From contig NZ_JBHSBU010000001.1 in NCBI RefSeq assembly GCF_042650885.1, positions 806,001-870,000 of the forward strand: DNA of 64,000 nucleotides, written 5' to 3'. Position numbers and translations under genes: made by a program. Under the pieces are notes generated by a model. It had not been told where the DNA came from. It ran no database searches and saw nothing but the letters and a program-made list of their open reading frames with translations. This DNA is from Chitinimonas_A lacunae (GTDB lineage: Bacteria > Pseudomonadota > Gammaproteobacteria > Burkholderiales > Chitinimonadaceae). How positions within the stretch are numbered: position 1 is the stretch's first letter; the number at the start of each line of letters is the position of its first letter. This document shows, piece after piece, positions 40,868-49,784 of this stretch.

Positions 40868-41317
40868 TTACTCGCCCACCACCGTGATCTTGACATTGGC
40901 GGCCACGTCGGTATGCAGGGCGACGACGATGTCGTATTCGCCGATCTGCTTGAACGGACCTTCGGGCAGACGCACTTCACCCTTGACCACTTGCAGGCCG
41001 GTCGCTTGGCTCAGGGCGGTAGCGATGTCCTGGGTGGTGACGGAACCGAACAGACGACCATCAACGCCAGCCTTCTGGGCGATGGTGACGCTCAGACCTT
41101 CGAGCTTCTCGGCACGGGCCTGGGCAGCGGCCAGCGCTTCGGCGGCCAGCTTTTCCAGCTCGGCACGACGGGCTTCGAACTGCTTCAGGTTGGCTTCCGT
41201 AGCACGCTTGGCCTTGCCTTGCGGGATCAGGAAGTTGCGGGCGTAACCGTCTTTGACTTTGACGATATCGCCGAGCGAACCCAGGTTGGTGACTTTCTCG
41301 AGCAGAATAATTTGCAT
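40868..41317 (-). CDS. rplI: 50S ribosomal protein L9
   Basis: A 149-residue L9: MQIILLEKVTNLGSLGDIV, the highly conserved VKDGYARNFLIPQGKA, the connecting helix and the C-terminal domain ending DIVVALHTDVAANVKI. Last gene of rpsF-priB-rpsR-rplI. Confidence 0.98.
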   Translation of the reverse strand: MQIILLEKVTNLGSLGDIVKVKDGYARNFLIPQGKAKRATEANLKQFEARRAELEKLAAEALAAAQARAEKLEGLSVTIAQKAGVDGRLFGSVTTQDIATALSQATGLQVVKGEVRLPEGPFKQIGEYDIVVALHTDVAANVKITVVGE

Positions 41318-41337
41318 GGTGATGTCCCCTTAACCGA

Positions 41338-41565
41338 TCAGTGCAGGTCGGTGTAAGGCATCAGGGCCAGGAAGCGAGCGCGCTTGATGGCGGTCGACAG
41401 TTGGCGCTGGTAGCGAGCCTTGGTACCGGTGATACGGGCCGGGATGATACGGCCGTTCTCGTTGATGAAGTCCTTCAGGAGATTGACGTCTTTGTAGTCG
41501 ATTTCCTTGATGCCTTCGGCGGTGAAGCGGCAGAACTTCCTGCGCTTGAAAACTTGACGGGACAT
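41338..41565 (-). CDS. rpsR: 30S ribosomal protein S18
   Basis: A 75-residue S18: FKRRKFCRFTAEGIKEIDYK, DVNLLKDFINENGRIIPARI, TGTKARYQRQLSTAIKRARF and LALMPYTDLH. Third gene of the operon; binds S6 in the 30S platform. Confidence 0.98.
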   Translation of the reverse strand: MSRQVFKRRKFCRFTAEGIKEIDYKDVNLLKDFINENGRIIPARITGTKARYQRQLSTAIKRARFLALMPYTDLH

Positions 41566-41596
41566 GATTTACCTCAGTTTGCTTGAATCTTGAAGA

Positions 41597-41899
41597 TCAG
41601 GGCCGGGCGTGACGGGTGACATGGAGTACCAGACTGCTGAGCCAGCGTCGGCTACGGGCGGCAAAGAATCCCTTGACGACGATTTCCTCGTCCACAGCGT
41701 ATTTCGCAATCGCCGTGGCAGGTTCGCCGAGGCAGACACAAGGAATCTCACACCTGACCTGTCGCTCGATACCAGCTTCGAGCTGCTGCGACTCGTGGGC
41801 GATCTTGAATTCAATCGCCGGGATGCCCGCCGGGGTATAGCGCACCGGCGCCACCTCGATCAGACGGCCGCTTACGACGACCTGGTTTCTCTCACTCAA
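41597..41899 (-). CDS. priB: Primosomal replication protein N
   Basis: A 100-residue OB-fold protein: NQVVVSGRLIEVAPVRYTPA, GIPAIEFKIAHESQQ and a C-terminal SSLVLHVTRHARP. PriB helps to load DnaB at restarted forks and derives from an SSB-like gene. It lies between rpsF and rpsR as usual. The frame starts with TTG (18 nt from the rpsF stop); no ATG or GTG gives the complete first strand, so TTG is the probable start. Confidence 0.9.
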   Translation of the reverse strand: MSERNQVVVSGRLIEVAPVRYTPAGIPAIEFKIAHESQQLEAGIERQVRCEIPCVCLGEPATAIAKYAVDEEIVVKGFFAARSRRWLSSLVLHVTRHARP

Positions 41900-41916
41900 C
41901 CCGGTTTCGCCGGGCT

Positions 41917-42294
41917 TCAGGCCGCAGCGGCTTCCTTGGCGTCGCCAGCCGGAGTCGGGGTGAGCGACTTGGCTTTTTCTTCCTTCATCATCGGGGAAGC
42001 GTCAACCACGGCGCGTTCCATCTTGATGGTCAGGTGGCGCAGCACAGCGTCGTTGAACTTGAAGGCGTGTTCGAGTTCGTCGAGGATGGCTTGGCTGATT
42101 TCCACGTTCATCAGAACGTAGTGAGCCTTGTGGATCTTCTGGATCGGGTAGGCCAGTTGGCGGCGGCCCCAATCTTCAAGGCGGTGAATCTTGCCGCCGT
42201 CGTTGGCGATCATCGTCTTGTAGCGCTCGATCATCGCGGGCACTTGCTCGCTTTGATCGGGATGCACGATGAACACGATTTCGTAGTGTCGCAT
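41917..42294 (-). CDS. rpsF: 30S ribosomal protein S6
   Basis: A 125-residue S6: MRHYEIVFIVHPDQSEQVPA, the central GKIHRLEDWGRRQLAYPI and HYVLMNVE, with a C-terminal extension rich in Ala and Lys. AAGGAG precedes the start. First gene of the operon; in many bacteria the S6:S18 complex represses this mRNA. Confidence 0.98.
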   Translation of the reverse strand: MRHYEIVFIVHPDQSEQVPAMIERYKTMIANDGGKIHRLEDWGRRQLAYPIQKIHKAHYVLMNVEISQAILDELEHAFKFNDAVLRHLTIKMERAVVDASPMMKEEKAKSLTPTPAGDAKEAAAA

Positions 42295-42444
42295 GTGATC
42301 TCCTTGCGGATTGAATCAGCCTTCCGCCATGCGAGCGGTAAGGCAAGGTGGAAAAGAGCGCGGATTCTAAACGATAGGCAGCGCCGGCACAATCGCGCGG
42401 CGCTGCGAAACGGCTGTTTTCGGTAAATTATTTCCGTAGACCGC

Positions 42445-42927
42445 CTACTTCTTGGCCTGAGCCTGTGCCGCCATATCGCGGAAGAAGCCGTAGACCCCCT
42501 CTTCGCTCATCTTGCGGGTGTTGGCCAGCTCACCTGCCTTGGTGGCGTACAGCACTTCATTGTCGGGCGACAGCACGACCACGGCCGGAATGCCCTTCTT
42601 GGTGGGTTCGCCATAGGCACGCGACAGGTCCATATTCTTGTCGTAGCGGCCGATGTCGACCTTCACCACGGCAAATTCCTTGGCGACCAGACTGGCGTTG
42701 CGTTCGCTCTTGAGTGTCTGGTCGAGCACGCGGCAATCGGGGCACCAGTTGGCGCCGAATACCAGCAGCACCTTGCGCTGGTCGGCACGCGCCGCCACCA
42801 GGGCTTTCTTCAGGTCTTCCTTGGCATTGGCACTCTCATCGTAAGCCACGGCCGGCACGGTGGCCGGGTCGGCCGCCTGGGCAAGCCCAGTGAGCGACAG
42901 CAGAGCGGCAAGTAACAGCGACTTCAT
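42445..42927 (-). CDS. Exported thioredoxin-like protein (CPDC motif)
   Basis: A 160-residue thioredoxin-fold protein with a signal peptide (MKSLLLAALLSLTGLAQA). The active site is GANWCPDCRVLDQTL. KEFAVVKVDIGRYDKNMDL and the cis-Pro region KKGIPAVVVLSPD follow. It is probably a periplasmic reductase or disulfide carrier. The second of two ATGs (42927) is preferred because GGGAGG abuts the first one and is 6 nt from the second. Confidence 0.87.
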   Translation of the reverse strand: MKSLLLAALLSLTGLAQAADPATVPAVAYDESANAKEDLKKALVAARADQRKVLLVFGANWCPDCRVLDQTLKSERNASLVAKEFAVVKVDIGRYDKNMDLSRAYGEPTKKGIPAVVVLSPDNEVLYATKAGELANTRKMSEEGVYGFFRDMAAQAQAKK

Positions 42928-42933
42928 CTTCAT

Positions 42934-43450
42934 CCTCCCAAACGATGTAAAAAGAAAATAGTCAGCCAAGGCACTACAAGACGTGTAGCCATCAAAAAAG
43001 GAAATAGAAAAAACCTCTATTTCCTCTTTGGGGCCTTGCCTGCGCCAACCATCCTGTCCTCTCCGCGTCAACAAGGCTCAGCGACTCGCCCGATCACGGC
43101 GGAGGGCCATATGGCGACAATCAACGCAACATCGTCCGTTATATCGCCACCAGCACTGAAAGGATAGTTATCGCTAAGCATATTACTCGACTCGTTTGCC
43201 GCCCCACTCATCCTTCCCGTCCCCGCCTCGGCTCCGGATGCAGCACCCCCCTCTCCACTGCAACGCCGATCCACAGGGAAATGCATATCGACCCTGTCCT
43301 GGAAAAGCGCGATTTCCGGCTCGTCCACCACCATCGAATAAGGACCTTCTGCTTCACACCGAGGACGGAGAAACGGCTTTTCTTGCTGACCTGGCAACGG
43401 TTGGGCGATCTGGCACGTCGGAGTCGTCACATCCAGTGGTCGAGCCAAGA
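42934..43450. other. Intergenic stretch without supported gene
   Basis: Between the thioredoxin-like gene and the sucD terminator. A TTG-started frame on - (43068-43448) exists, but it has no ribosome binding site or recognisable domain. I do not call it. Confidence 0.4.
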
Positions 43451-43478
43451 AAAAACGCCACCCCGAGGGATGGCGTTT
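43446..43478 (-). terminator. Terminator after sucD
   Basis: On -: AAACGCCA and TGGCGTTT arms around a CCC/GGG inner stem, followed by TTTTTT; 20 nt after the sucD stop codon. Confidence 0.88.
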
Positions 43479-43500
43479 GGGACGACGACGAAGCGACGTC

Positions 43501-44388
43501 TTACTTCACCATGCCCTTGCTCTTCAGTACTTCGAGCATGGTCTTGCCGATTTCGGCCGGGCTGCGGGTGTAGGCGATGCCGGCCTTCTCGAAGGCCTGG
43601 AACTTCTCTTCGGCCGTGCCCTTGCCGCCGGCGATGATGGCACCGGCGTGGCCCATCCGCTTGCCCTTGGGCGCGGTGACGCCGGCGATATAGCCGACGA
43701 CGGGCTTGGTCACATAGGACTTGGCGAACTCGGCTGCTTCCTCTTCGGCCGAACCGCCGATTTCACCGATCATGATGATGGCGTCGGTGTCGGGATCGTC
43801 CTGGAACAACTTCAGGGCATCGATATGGCTGGTGCCAGGGATCGGATCGCCGCCGATACCGATACAGGTGGACTGGCCCAGACCCAGCGCGGTGGTTTGT
43901 GCCACGGCTTCGTAGGTCAGGGTGCCCGAGCGGCTGACGATGCCGATGCGGCCGGGGTTGTGGATATGCCAGGGCATGATGCCGATCTTGCACTCGCCCG
44001 GAGTGATCACGCCGGGGCAGTTCGGGCCGATCAGGCGGATGCCGGCTTCATCGACGGCGCGCTTGACGTACAGCATATCGATGGTCGGCACGCCTTCGGT
44101 GATGCACACCACCAGCTTCACGCCAGCGTCGATGGCCTCGAGGATCGAGTCCTTGGCAAACGGGGCCGGCACGTAGATCACCGAGGCATCGGCCTGGGTG
44201 TCGCGCACGGCATCGCGCATGGTGTTGAACACCGGCAGACCCAGATGGGTGGAACCACCCTTGCCCGGGGTCACGCCGCCGACCACCTTGGTGCCGGTCT
44301 TCAGCGCCTGCTCGGCGTGGAAGGTGCCGTTCTTGCCGGTGAAACCTTGCACCAGCACTTTCGTGTCTTTATTGACGAGTACGCTCAT
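43501..44388 (-). CDS. sucD: Succinate--CoA ligase, alpha subunit
   Basis: A 295-residue alpha subunit (ADP/GDP-forming). Seen: LVQGFTGKNGTFHAEQAL (CoA-binding Rossmann part), GLPVFNTMRDA, IGPNCPGVITPGECKIGIMP and the phosphohistidine region GHAGAIIAGGKGTAEEK. It makes ATP or GTP from succinyl-CoA together with sucC, 30 nt upstream. Confidence 0.98.
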   Translation of the reverse strand: MSVLVNKDTKVLVQGFTGKNGTFHAEQALKTGTKVVGGVTPGKGGSTHLGLPVFNTMRDAVRDTQADASVIYVPAPFAKDSILEAIDAGVKLVVCITEGVPTIDMLYVKRAVDEAGIRLIGPNCPGVITPGECKIGIMPWHIHNPGRIGIVSRSGTLTYEAVAQTTALGLGQSTCIGIGGDPIPGTSHIDALKLFQDDPDTDAIIMIGEIGGSAEEEAAEFAKSYVTKPVVGYIAGVTAPKGKRMGHAGAIIAGGKGTAEEKFQAFEKAGIAYTRSPAEIGKTMLEVLKSKGMVK

Positions 44389-44418
44389 TGTTTCGACTCC
44401 TGTGTCTCGCGCGGGGGA

Positions 44419-45588
44419 TTAGGCGGCCTGGACGGCAGCAACGATCTTCTCGGCAGCGTCGTTGAGACCCTGGGCCGAAGTGAGCTTCAGGCCCGATTCG
44501 TCGAGGATCTTGGCGCCGAGTTCGGCGTTATTGCCTTCGAGACGCACCACCACCGGCACAGTCACGTTCACTTCCTTGACGGCAGCGATAATGGCTTCGG
44601 CGATCATGTCGCAGCGGACGATGCCACCGAAGATATTGATCAGGACGCCCTTGACCGACTCATCGGCCAGGATCAGCTTGAAGGCTTCGATCACCCGCTC
44701 CTTGGTGGCACCGCCACCAACGTCGAGGAAGTTGGCCGGTTGGCCGCCCTTGAGCTTGATGATGTCCATGGTGGCCATGGCCAGACCGGCACCGTTCACC
44801 ATGCAACCGATATTGCCTTCGAGTGCCACGTAGTTGAGGTCGAACTCGGAAGCCTTGAGTTCGCGCTCGTTTTCCTGGCTCTTGTCGCGCAGCGCCACGA
44901 TGGATGGCAGGCGGAAAGCGGCGTTGCTGTCGATGCCGATCTTGGCGTCGACGCAGGCGAGCGAACCGTCGCCACGGATGGCCAGCGGGTTGATTTCAAA
45001 CAGGGCGAAGTCGTTCTCGACGAAAGCTTTGTAAGCGCCCAGCATCAGTTCGGTGAACTGCTTGATCTGACCATCGACCAGACCCAGGGCGAAGGCGACT
45101 TCGCGCGCCTGGAACGGTTGCAGGCCAACCAGCGGATCGACCACGGTCTTGATGATCTTTTCCGGGGTGTTGTGCGCTACTTCCTCGATCTCGACACCGC
45201 CTTCGGTGGAGGACATGAAGACGATGCGCTGGGTGCTGCGATCGACCACGGCGCCCAGATACAGCTCGCGCTGCACCGGGTACATATCTTCGCAAACCAG
45301 CAGCGAGTTGACCGGCTGGCCCTTGGCGTCGGTCTGATAGGTCACCAGACGCTTGCCCAGCAGCGACTTTGCCACTTCAGAAGCCTCTTCGGCGTTCTTC
45401 ACCACCTTGACGCCACCGGCCTTGCCGCGGCCACCGGCGTGGACCTGGGCCTTGACGACGGCGAACTTGCCGCCCATGGCGCGGAAAGCGTTCGCGGTTT
45501 CTTCGGGCGTGGTGGCCAGGATGCCTTTTTGCACCGGCAGGCCGTATTTGGCCAGCAGCTCTTTCGCTTGGTATTCGTGGAGATTCAT
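44419..45588 (-). CDS. sucC: Succinate--CoA ligase, beta subunit
   Basis: A 389-residue beta subunit with ATP-grasp domain: MNLHEYQAKELLAKYGLPV, KAQVHAGGRGKAGGVK, FEINPLAIRGDGSLACVDAK and a C-terminal CoA-ligase-type domain with NIFGGIVRCDMIAEAI. Preceded by a separate 300-nt region after lpdA, so it may have its own promoter. Confidence 0.98.
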   Translation of the reverse strand: MNLHEYQAKELLAKYGLPVQKGILATTPEETANAFRAMGGKFAVVKAQVHAGGRGKAGGVKVVKNAEEASEVAKSLLGKRLVTYQTDAKGQPVNSLLVCEDMYPVQRELYLGAVVDRSTQRIVFMSSTEGGVEIEEVAHNTPEKIIKTVVDPLVGLQPFQAREVAFALGLVDGQIKQFTELMLGAYKAFVENDFALFEINPLAIRGDGSLACVDAKIGIDSNAAFRLPSIVALRDKSQENERELKASEFDLNYVALEGNIGCMVNGAGLAMATMDIIKLKGGQPANFLDVGGGATKERVIEAFKLILADESVKGVLINIFGGIVRCDMIAEAIIAAVKEVNVTVPVVVRLEGNNAELGAKILDESGLKLTSAQGLNDAAEKIVAAVQAA

Positions 45589-45902
45589 TTTGATGATTCC
45601 CTGTTGAGAGGAAGTTACTTGTACCGGTGCCGGGAAAGGCGCGGGCGGCCCAGATGGCCGCCCTGCCCTGCCCTGCACCCAAGTCCGGTCCGGCCACTGC
45701 CAGCAGGGGCAATCGCCGGGCTTTTACGAATCTTAGTAATTATCCTATGCCGCCAGCTGCTGCGTCCGTTGTTTCTTCAAATAATCTGGTCAGCCCTTTG
45801 CAAGCCTTACAGAAGAGCGAACTCAAAACGGCAACTAATCTGCTATGTCAGTCATGTTCCGACACGAAGATCGGACATAGGATATTTAGTGCATTTTTCT
45901 TA
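45589..45902. other. Region between lpdA and sucC
   Basis: About 310 nt with no gene, probably the sucCD promoter. It contains an imperfect inverted repeat ATGTTCCGA / TCGGACAT (near 45858-45882) close to the lpdA stop, which could be a weak terminator. AT content rises around 45720-45900. Confidence 0.4.
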
Positions 45903-47339
45903 TCAGCTATGCAGCGTGCGGCCATCGCAACCCAGCGCCGCCTCGTGCATGGCTTCGCTCAGCGACGGATGGGCGTGGACGATGCGGGCCAGGTCTTCCG
46001 AGCTGGCCGAGAATTCCATCGCCACCACGGCTTCCGAGATCAGCTCGGACGCGAACGGACCGACGATATGTACGCCGAGGATACGGTCGGTCTGCTTGCA
46101 GGCCAGCATCTTGACAAAGCCCTTGGCTTCGCCGAGCGCCAGGGCGCGGCCGTTGGCCGAGAACAGGAATTGGCCTTTCTTGTATTCGATGCCTTCGGCC
46201 TTGAGCTGCTGCTCGGTCTTGCCGACCCAGGCGATTTCGGGGCTGGTGTAGATCACCCACGGAATCACGCCGAAATCGACATGCGGATGCTGACCGGCGA
46301 TCCGTTCGGCCACGGCCACCCCTTCTTCCGAAGCCTTGTGCGCCAGCATCGGGCCGCGCACCACGTCGCCGATGGCCCAGACATTGGGCAGATTGGTACG
46401 GCAATCGTCATCGACCTCGACCTGGCCGCGTTCGTTGAGCTTGAGACCGACTTCGGCTGCACCCAGACCATCGGTGTTGGGCACGCGGCCGATGGCCACG
46501 ATCAGGCGGTCGAACACGTTCTTCTGGGCAGCGCCCGAGGCGTCGGTCCAGTTGACCGTGATGTCCTTCTTGCCGGTCTTGATTTCGCCGAGCTTGACGC
46601 CGGTGTGGATCAGCAGGCCGGTTTCCTTGGTCAGGTATTTCTGCGCTTCGCGGGCCACTTGCTCGTCGGCGGCGCCCAGGAAGGTCGGCATCGCTTCGAG
46701 CACGGTGACTTCAGCGCCAAGGCGCTTCCAGACCGAACCCATTTCCAGACCGATCACACCGGCCCCGATCACGCCCAGGCGCTTCGGCACGGCCGGAATC
46801 GCCAGGGCGCCCTCGTTGTCGAGCACCAGTTGATTGTCGATGGTGACACCAGGCAATTGACGCACCTTGGAGCCAGTGGCGACGATCACATGGGTGGCTT
46901 CGATGGTGTCGGACTTGCCGTCGGCGCCCTTGACCTCGAGCTGCCACTTGTCACCGGCGCGGCCCTTGAAGCTGCCAAGACCGTGCAGGCTGGTCACCTT
47001 GTTCTTGCGGAACAGGAAGGCGATGCCACCGGTGTTCTTGCTGATGATGTCTTCCTTGCGCTTGAGCATCTGCGCCACGTCCATCTTGACCGTGCCGGTC
47101 GAGATGCCGTGGTCGGCGAACTTGTGCAGGGCGCGCTCATAGTTCTCCGACGATTCGAGCAGGGCCTTCGACGGGATGCAGCCGACGTTGAGGCAGGTAC
47201 CGCCCAGGCTGGGCTTGCCGTCCTTGCTGCTGGTGGCGTCGATACAGGCAGTGCTGAAACCGAGCTGGGCGGCACGGATGGCTGCAACGTAGCCGCCGGG
47301 GCCGCCGCCGATCACCACGACATCGAATTGCTTGGACAT
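45903..47339 (-). CDS. lpdA: Dihydrolipoyl dehydrogenase (E3)
   Basis: A 478-residue FAD enzyme: FDVVVIGGGPGGYVAAIRAA, redox-active GGTCLNVGCIPSKALL, the NAD site VIGAGVIGLEMGSVW, and the C-terminal His-Glu HAHPSLSEAMHEA. It reoxidises the lipoyl groups of OdhB. Placed after the Clp-fold gene in the same direction. Confidence 0.97.
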   Translation of the reverse strand: MSKQFDVVVIGGGPGGYVAAIRAAQLGFSTACIDATSSKDGKPSLGGTCLNVGCIPSKALLESSENYERALHKFADHGISTGTVKMDVAQMLKRKEDIISKNTGGIAFLFRKNKVTSLHGLGSFKGRAGDKWQLEVKGADGKSDTIEATHVIVATGSKVRQLPGVTIDNQLVLDNEGALAIPAVPKRLGVIGAGVIGLEMGSVWKRLGAEVTVLEAMPTFLGAADEQVAREAQKYLTKETGLLIHTGVKLGEIKTGKKDITVNWTDASGAAQKNVFDRLIVAIGRVPNTDGLGAAEVGLKLNERGQVEVDDDCRTNLPNVWAIGDVVRGPMLAHKASEEGVAVAERIAGQHPHVDFGVIPWVIYTSPEIAWVGKTEQQLKAEGIEYKKGQFLFSANGRALALGEAKGFVKMLACKQTDRILGVHIVGPFASELISEAVVAMEFSASSEDLARIVHAHPSLSEAMHEAALGCDGRTLHS

Positions 47340-47377
47340 TCAAAAACTCTCCGGTTGGCCGACGGGGGCGAATCCCG

Positions 47378-48400
47378 TCAGCGGATATGCAGGCGCGAGG
47401 TACGCCGCTTGCCGTCCACCACCTCGGTCTTGCGCCAGGTGCTTTCGTCGTTGAGGGTGCGCCAGCGGCGCTCCTCGCGGAGATACACCCAGTCGCGCTC
47501 GTTCTGGTAGAAGATCTGCGTATCGCGTGCCTCGATGATATTGAGGATGCTGTTGTCGTGCTGGTTGCACTCGTCGAAGTCGGTGACGGCACGTTGGCCC
47601 ATCTCCGAATAGAACTCGTTGAGTACCAGCAGCATATTGTTGGTCTCGTCGTCGAGCCCTTCGACATTGAGACCGATCCGCGCCGCTTCGCGCCGGGTGA
47701 TCGGGTAGCTGTGCGAGGGATAGTCGCTGTTCATATGCTGGCTGATCGCGGTGGCCCGGGCGTCGTCGGTCATGTGATAGCGCAGGATTTCGGCGCAGAT
47801 GCGGATCGACAGACTGCTCGAGCGATCGATCGCCCCCACCACCAGCGGATGGATATAGCGGAAGATTTCGCTATACGGATTGGTGGCGTGGTGCTCCTGA
47901 CCACTCAGGCGCCAGAGCCGGATGATCCGGGCCAATTCGTCGGCGCTCACGCTGACCCGGTCGTTGTCGCGATCGAGCGGCGACAGATCGTGGGTCAGCG
48001 AAGAATCGACCGCCGTCAGATAGGACAGCGGCCCCATCCGGATCACATCGGCACCCAGGGCAATCATGGTGGCGGCCGAGGCGCATTCGAGCGGAACCAG
48101 CACATTGATGCGGCCACAATACTGCCGCATCAGATGCACGATACGCAGCGCCGACTCGGGGTCGCCGCCGCGTGACTTGATGAACAGCGAAATCTCGTTC
48201 TGCGTCCCGATCTTCTGGAACAGGTTATGCAGTGCCACCAGATCGTTGGCACAGACCGACCCATTGTTCGAGGTCCAATACGCCAACAGCCGGTGGCCGA
48301 GTCTGGCTTCGAGTTCACCGATCAGTTGCTGGGTCTTGGGGAACAGCACTGGCGGCCGCTTGACGCGCGGTTTCTTCACTTCGTCTTTGGCTTCGGTCAT
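47378..48400 (-). CDS. Clp-fold serine proteinase-like protein (SDH_sah family)
   Basis: A 340-residue protein of the SDH/Clp-fold serine proteinase family (pfam SDH_sah). FIKSRGGDPESALRIVHLM has the GGDPxSAL oxyanion-type motif. VPLECASAATMIALGADVI has the Ser-Ala-Ala nucleophile context known from ClpP/SppA-type enzymes, followed by MGPLSYLTAVDSSL. No signal peptide or membrane helix, so it is cytoplasmic. GAGGAG precedes the ATG. It is embedded between odhB (57 nt) and lpdA (38 nt), suggesting co-transcription with the oxoglutarate dehydrogenase genes. Substrate unknown. Confidence 0.8.
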   Translation of the reverse strand: MTEAKDEVKKPRVKRPPVLFPKTQQLIGELEARLGHRLLAYWTSNNGSVCANDLVALHNLFQKIGTQNEISLFIKSRGGDPESALRIVHLMRQYCGRINVLVPLECASAATMIALGADVIRMGPLSYLTAVDSSLTHDLSPLDRDNDRVSVSADELARIIRLWRLSGQEHHATNPYSEIFRYIHPLVVGAIDRSSSLSIRICAEILRYHMTDDARATAISQHMNSDYPSHSYPITRREAARIGLNVEGLDDETNNMLLVLNEFYSEMGQRAVTDFDECNQHDNSILNIIEARDTQIFYQNERDWVYLREERRWRTLNDESTWRKTEVVDGKRRTSRLHIR

Positions 48401-48457
48401 ATTGGTCTCCTCCTGCTCCGGCGACCCCGGCCGGACGGCCGGGGACGGCGGGACGGT

Positions 48458-49699
48458 TTACAGGTCCAGCAGCAAGCGGGCCGGGTCTTCGATCGCGTCT
48501 TTGATCGCCACCAGGCTCAGCACCGCTTCGCGGCCGTCGATGATACGGTGGTCATAGCTCTGTGCCAGATACATCATCGGACGTACCACCACTTCGCCGT
48601 TTTCGACCACGGCGCGATCCTTGGTGGCATGCATGCCGAGGATGGCCGATTGCGGCGGGTTGATGATCGGGGTGGACATCATCGAGCCGAAAGTGCCGCC
48701 GTTGGAGATGGTATAGGTGCCACCCGACAGCTCTTCGATGCTCAGCTTGCCTTCCTGGGCACGCTTGCCGAAGTCGGCGATCTGCTTTTCGATCTCGGCC
48801 AGGCTCAGCTGGTCGGCATTACGGATCACCGGCACCACCAGGCCGCGCGGGCTGCCCACGGCCACGCCGATGTCATAGTAACCATGGTAGACAATGTCGC
48901 TGCCGTCGACCGAGGCATTCACGATCGGGAATTTCTTCAGGGCATGCACGGCCGCCTTAACGAAGAACGACATAAAGCCGAGCTTGACGCCGTGTTCCTT
49001 CTCGAACTTGTCCTTGTAGCGGTTACGCAGATCCATCAGCGGCTTCATATTGACCTCGTTGAACGTGGTCAGGATGGCGGCGGTGGATTGCGACTGGACC
49101 AGGCGCTCGGCCACGCGCTGACGCAGACGCGACATGGCCACGCGCTGTTCGGGACGATCACCCTGGATCTCGACCGGGGCCACGGCCGGTGCCGGCGCCG
49201 GAGCGGGCGACTTGGCGGCGTTGACCACGTCTTCCTTGAGCACCCGACCACCACGGCCGCTGCCTTCGACCTTGCTGGTGTCAACGCCCAGATCGGCTGC
49301 CGCCTTCTTGGCGGCCGGCATCACGGCGGTGCCGAAACCGATGGCGTTCTCCGGCACACCTGCCTTCTTGGCAGCTTCAGCGACACGGCCGGCTTCCGCG
49401 GCGGGCGTGGGAGCCGGCGCAGGTGCCGGGGCGGCGGCGGGAGCCGGGGCGCCTGCCCGGGCTTCGGTATCGATGGTGGCGATGATTTCGTTGCTGACCA
49501 CGGTAGCGCCGTCGTTCTTGACGATCTTGACCAGCACGCCGGCTTGCGGTGCCGGCAGTTCGAGCACCACCTTGTCGGTTTCGAGATCGATCAGGTTCTC
49601 GTCACGTTCGACATAGTCGCCCGCCTTCTTTTTCCAGGCCACCAGCGTGGCTTCGGACACCGACTCGGGCAATTGCGGGACTTTGACTTCGATCAACAT
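48458..49699 (-). CDS. odhB: 2-oxoglutarate dehydrogenase E2 (dihydrolipoyl succinyltransferase)
   Basis: A 413-residue E2: an N-terminal lipoyl domain with the lipoylated lysine in LIDLETDKVVLELPAP, an Ala/Pro linker, an E3/E1-binding domain (LGVDTSKVEGSGRGGRVLKE) and a catalytic domain with the active-site segment SYDHRIIDGREAV. It forms the complex core with OdhA and LpdA. Also called sucB. Confidence 0.97.
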   Translation of the reverse strand: MLIEVKVPQLPESVSEATLVAWKKKAGDYVERDENLIDLETDKVVLELPAPQAGVLVKIVKNDGATVVSNEIIATIDTEARAGAPAPAAAPAPAPAPTPAAEAGRVAEAAKKAGVPENAIGFGTAVMPAAKKAAADLGVDTSKVEGSGRGGRVLKEDVVNAAKSPAPAPAPAVAPVEIQGDRPEQRVAMSRLRQRVAERLVQSQSTAAILTTFNEVNMKPLMDLRNRYKDKFEKEHGVKLGFMSFFVKAAVHALKKFPIVNASVDGSDIVYHGYYDIGVAVGSPRGLVVPVIRNADQLSLAEIEKQIADFGKRAQEGKLSIEELSGGTYTISNGGTFGSMMSTPIINPPQSAILGMHATKDRAVVENGEVVVRPMMYLAQSYDHRIIDGREAVLSLVAIKDAIEDPARLLLDL

Positions 49700-49784
49700 T
49701 TATTGTGACTCCAGGTTTTTTGCAGCCTAGCGTTGGGGTAGAACACGGCAAGCGGCCGCCCGTGGGCGGCCGGCTTGGCACGAT

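Noticed and set aside
43068..43448. A 126-codon frame on - between the thioredoxin-like gene and sucD
   Set aside because: TTG start, no ribosome binding site, no recognisable pattern; the opposite strand is open as well.
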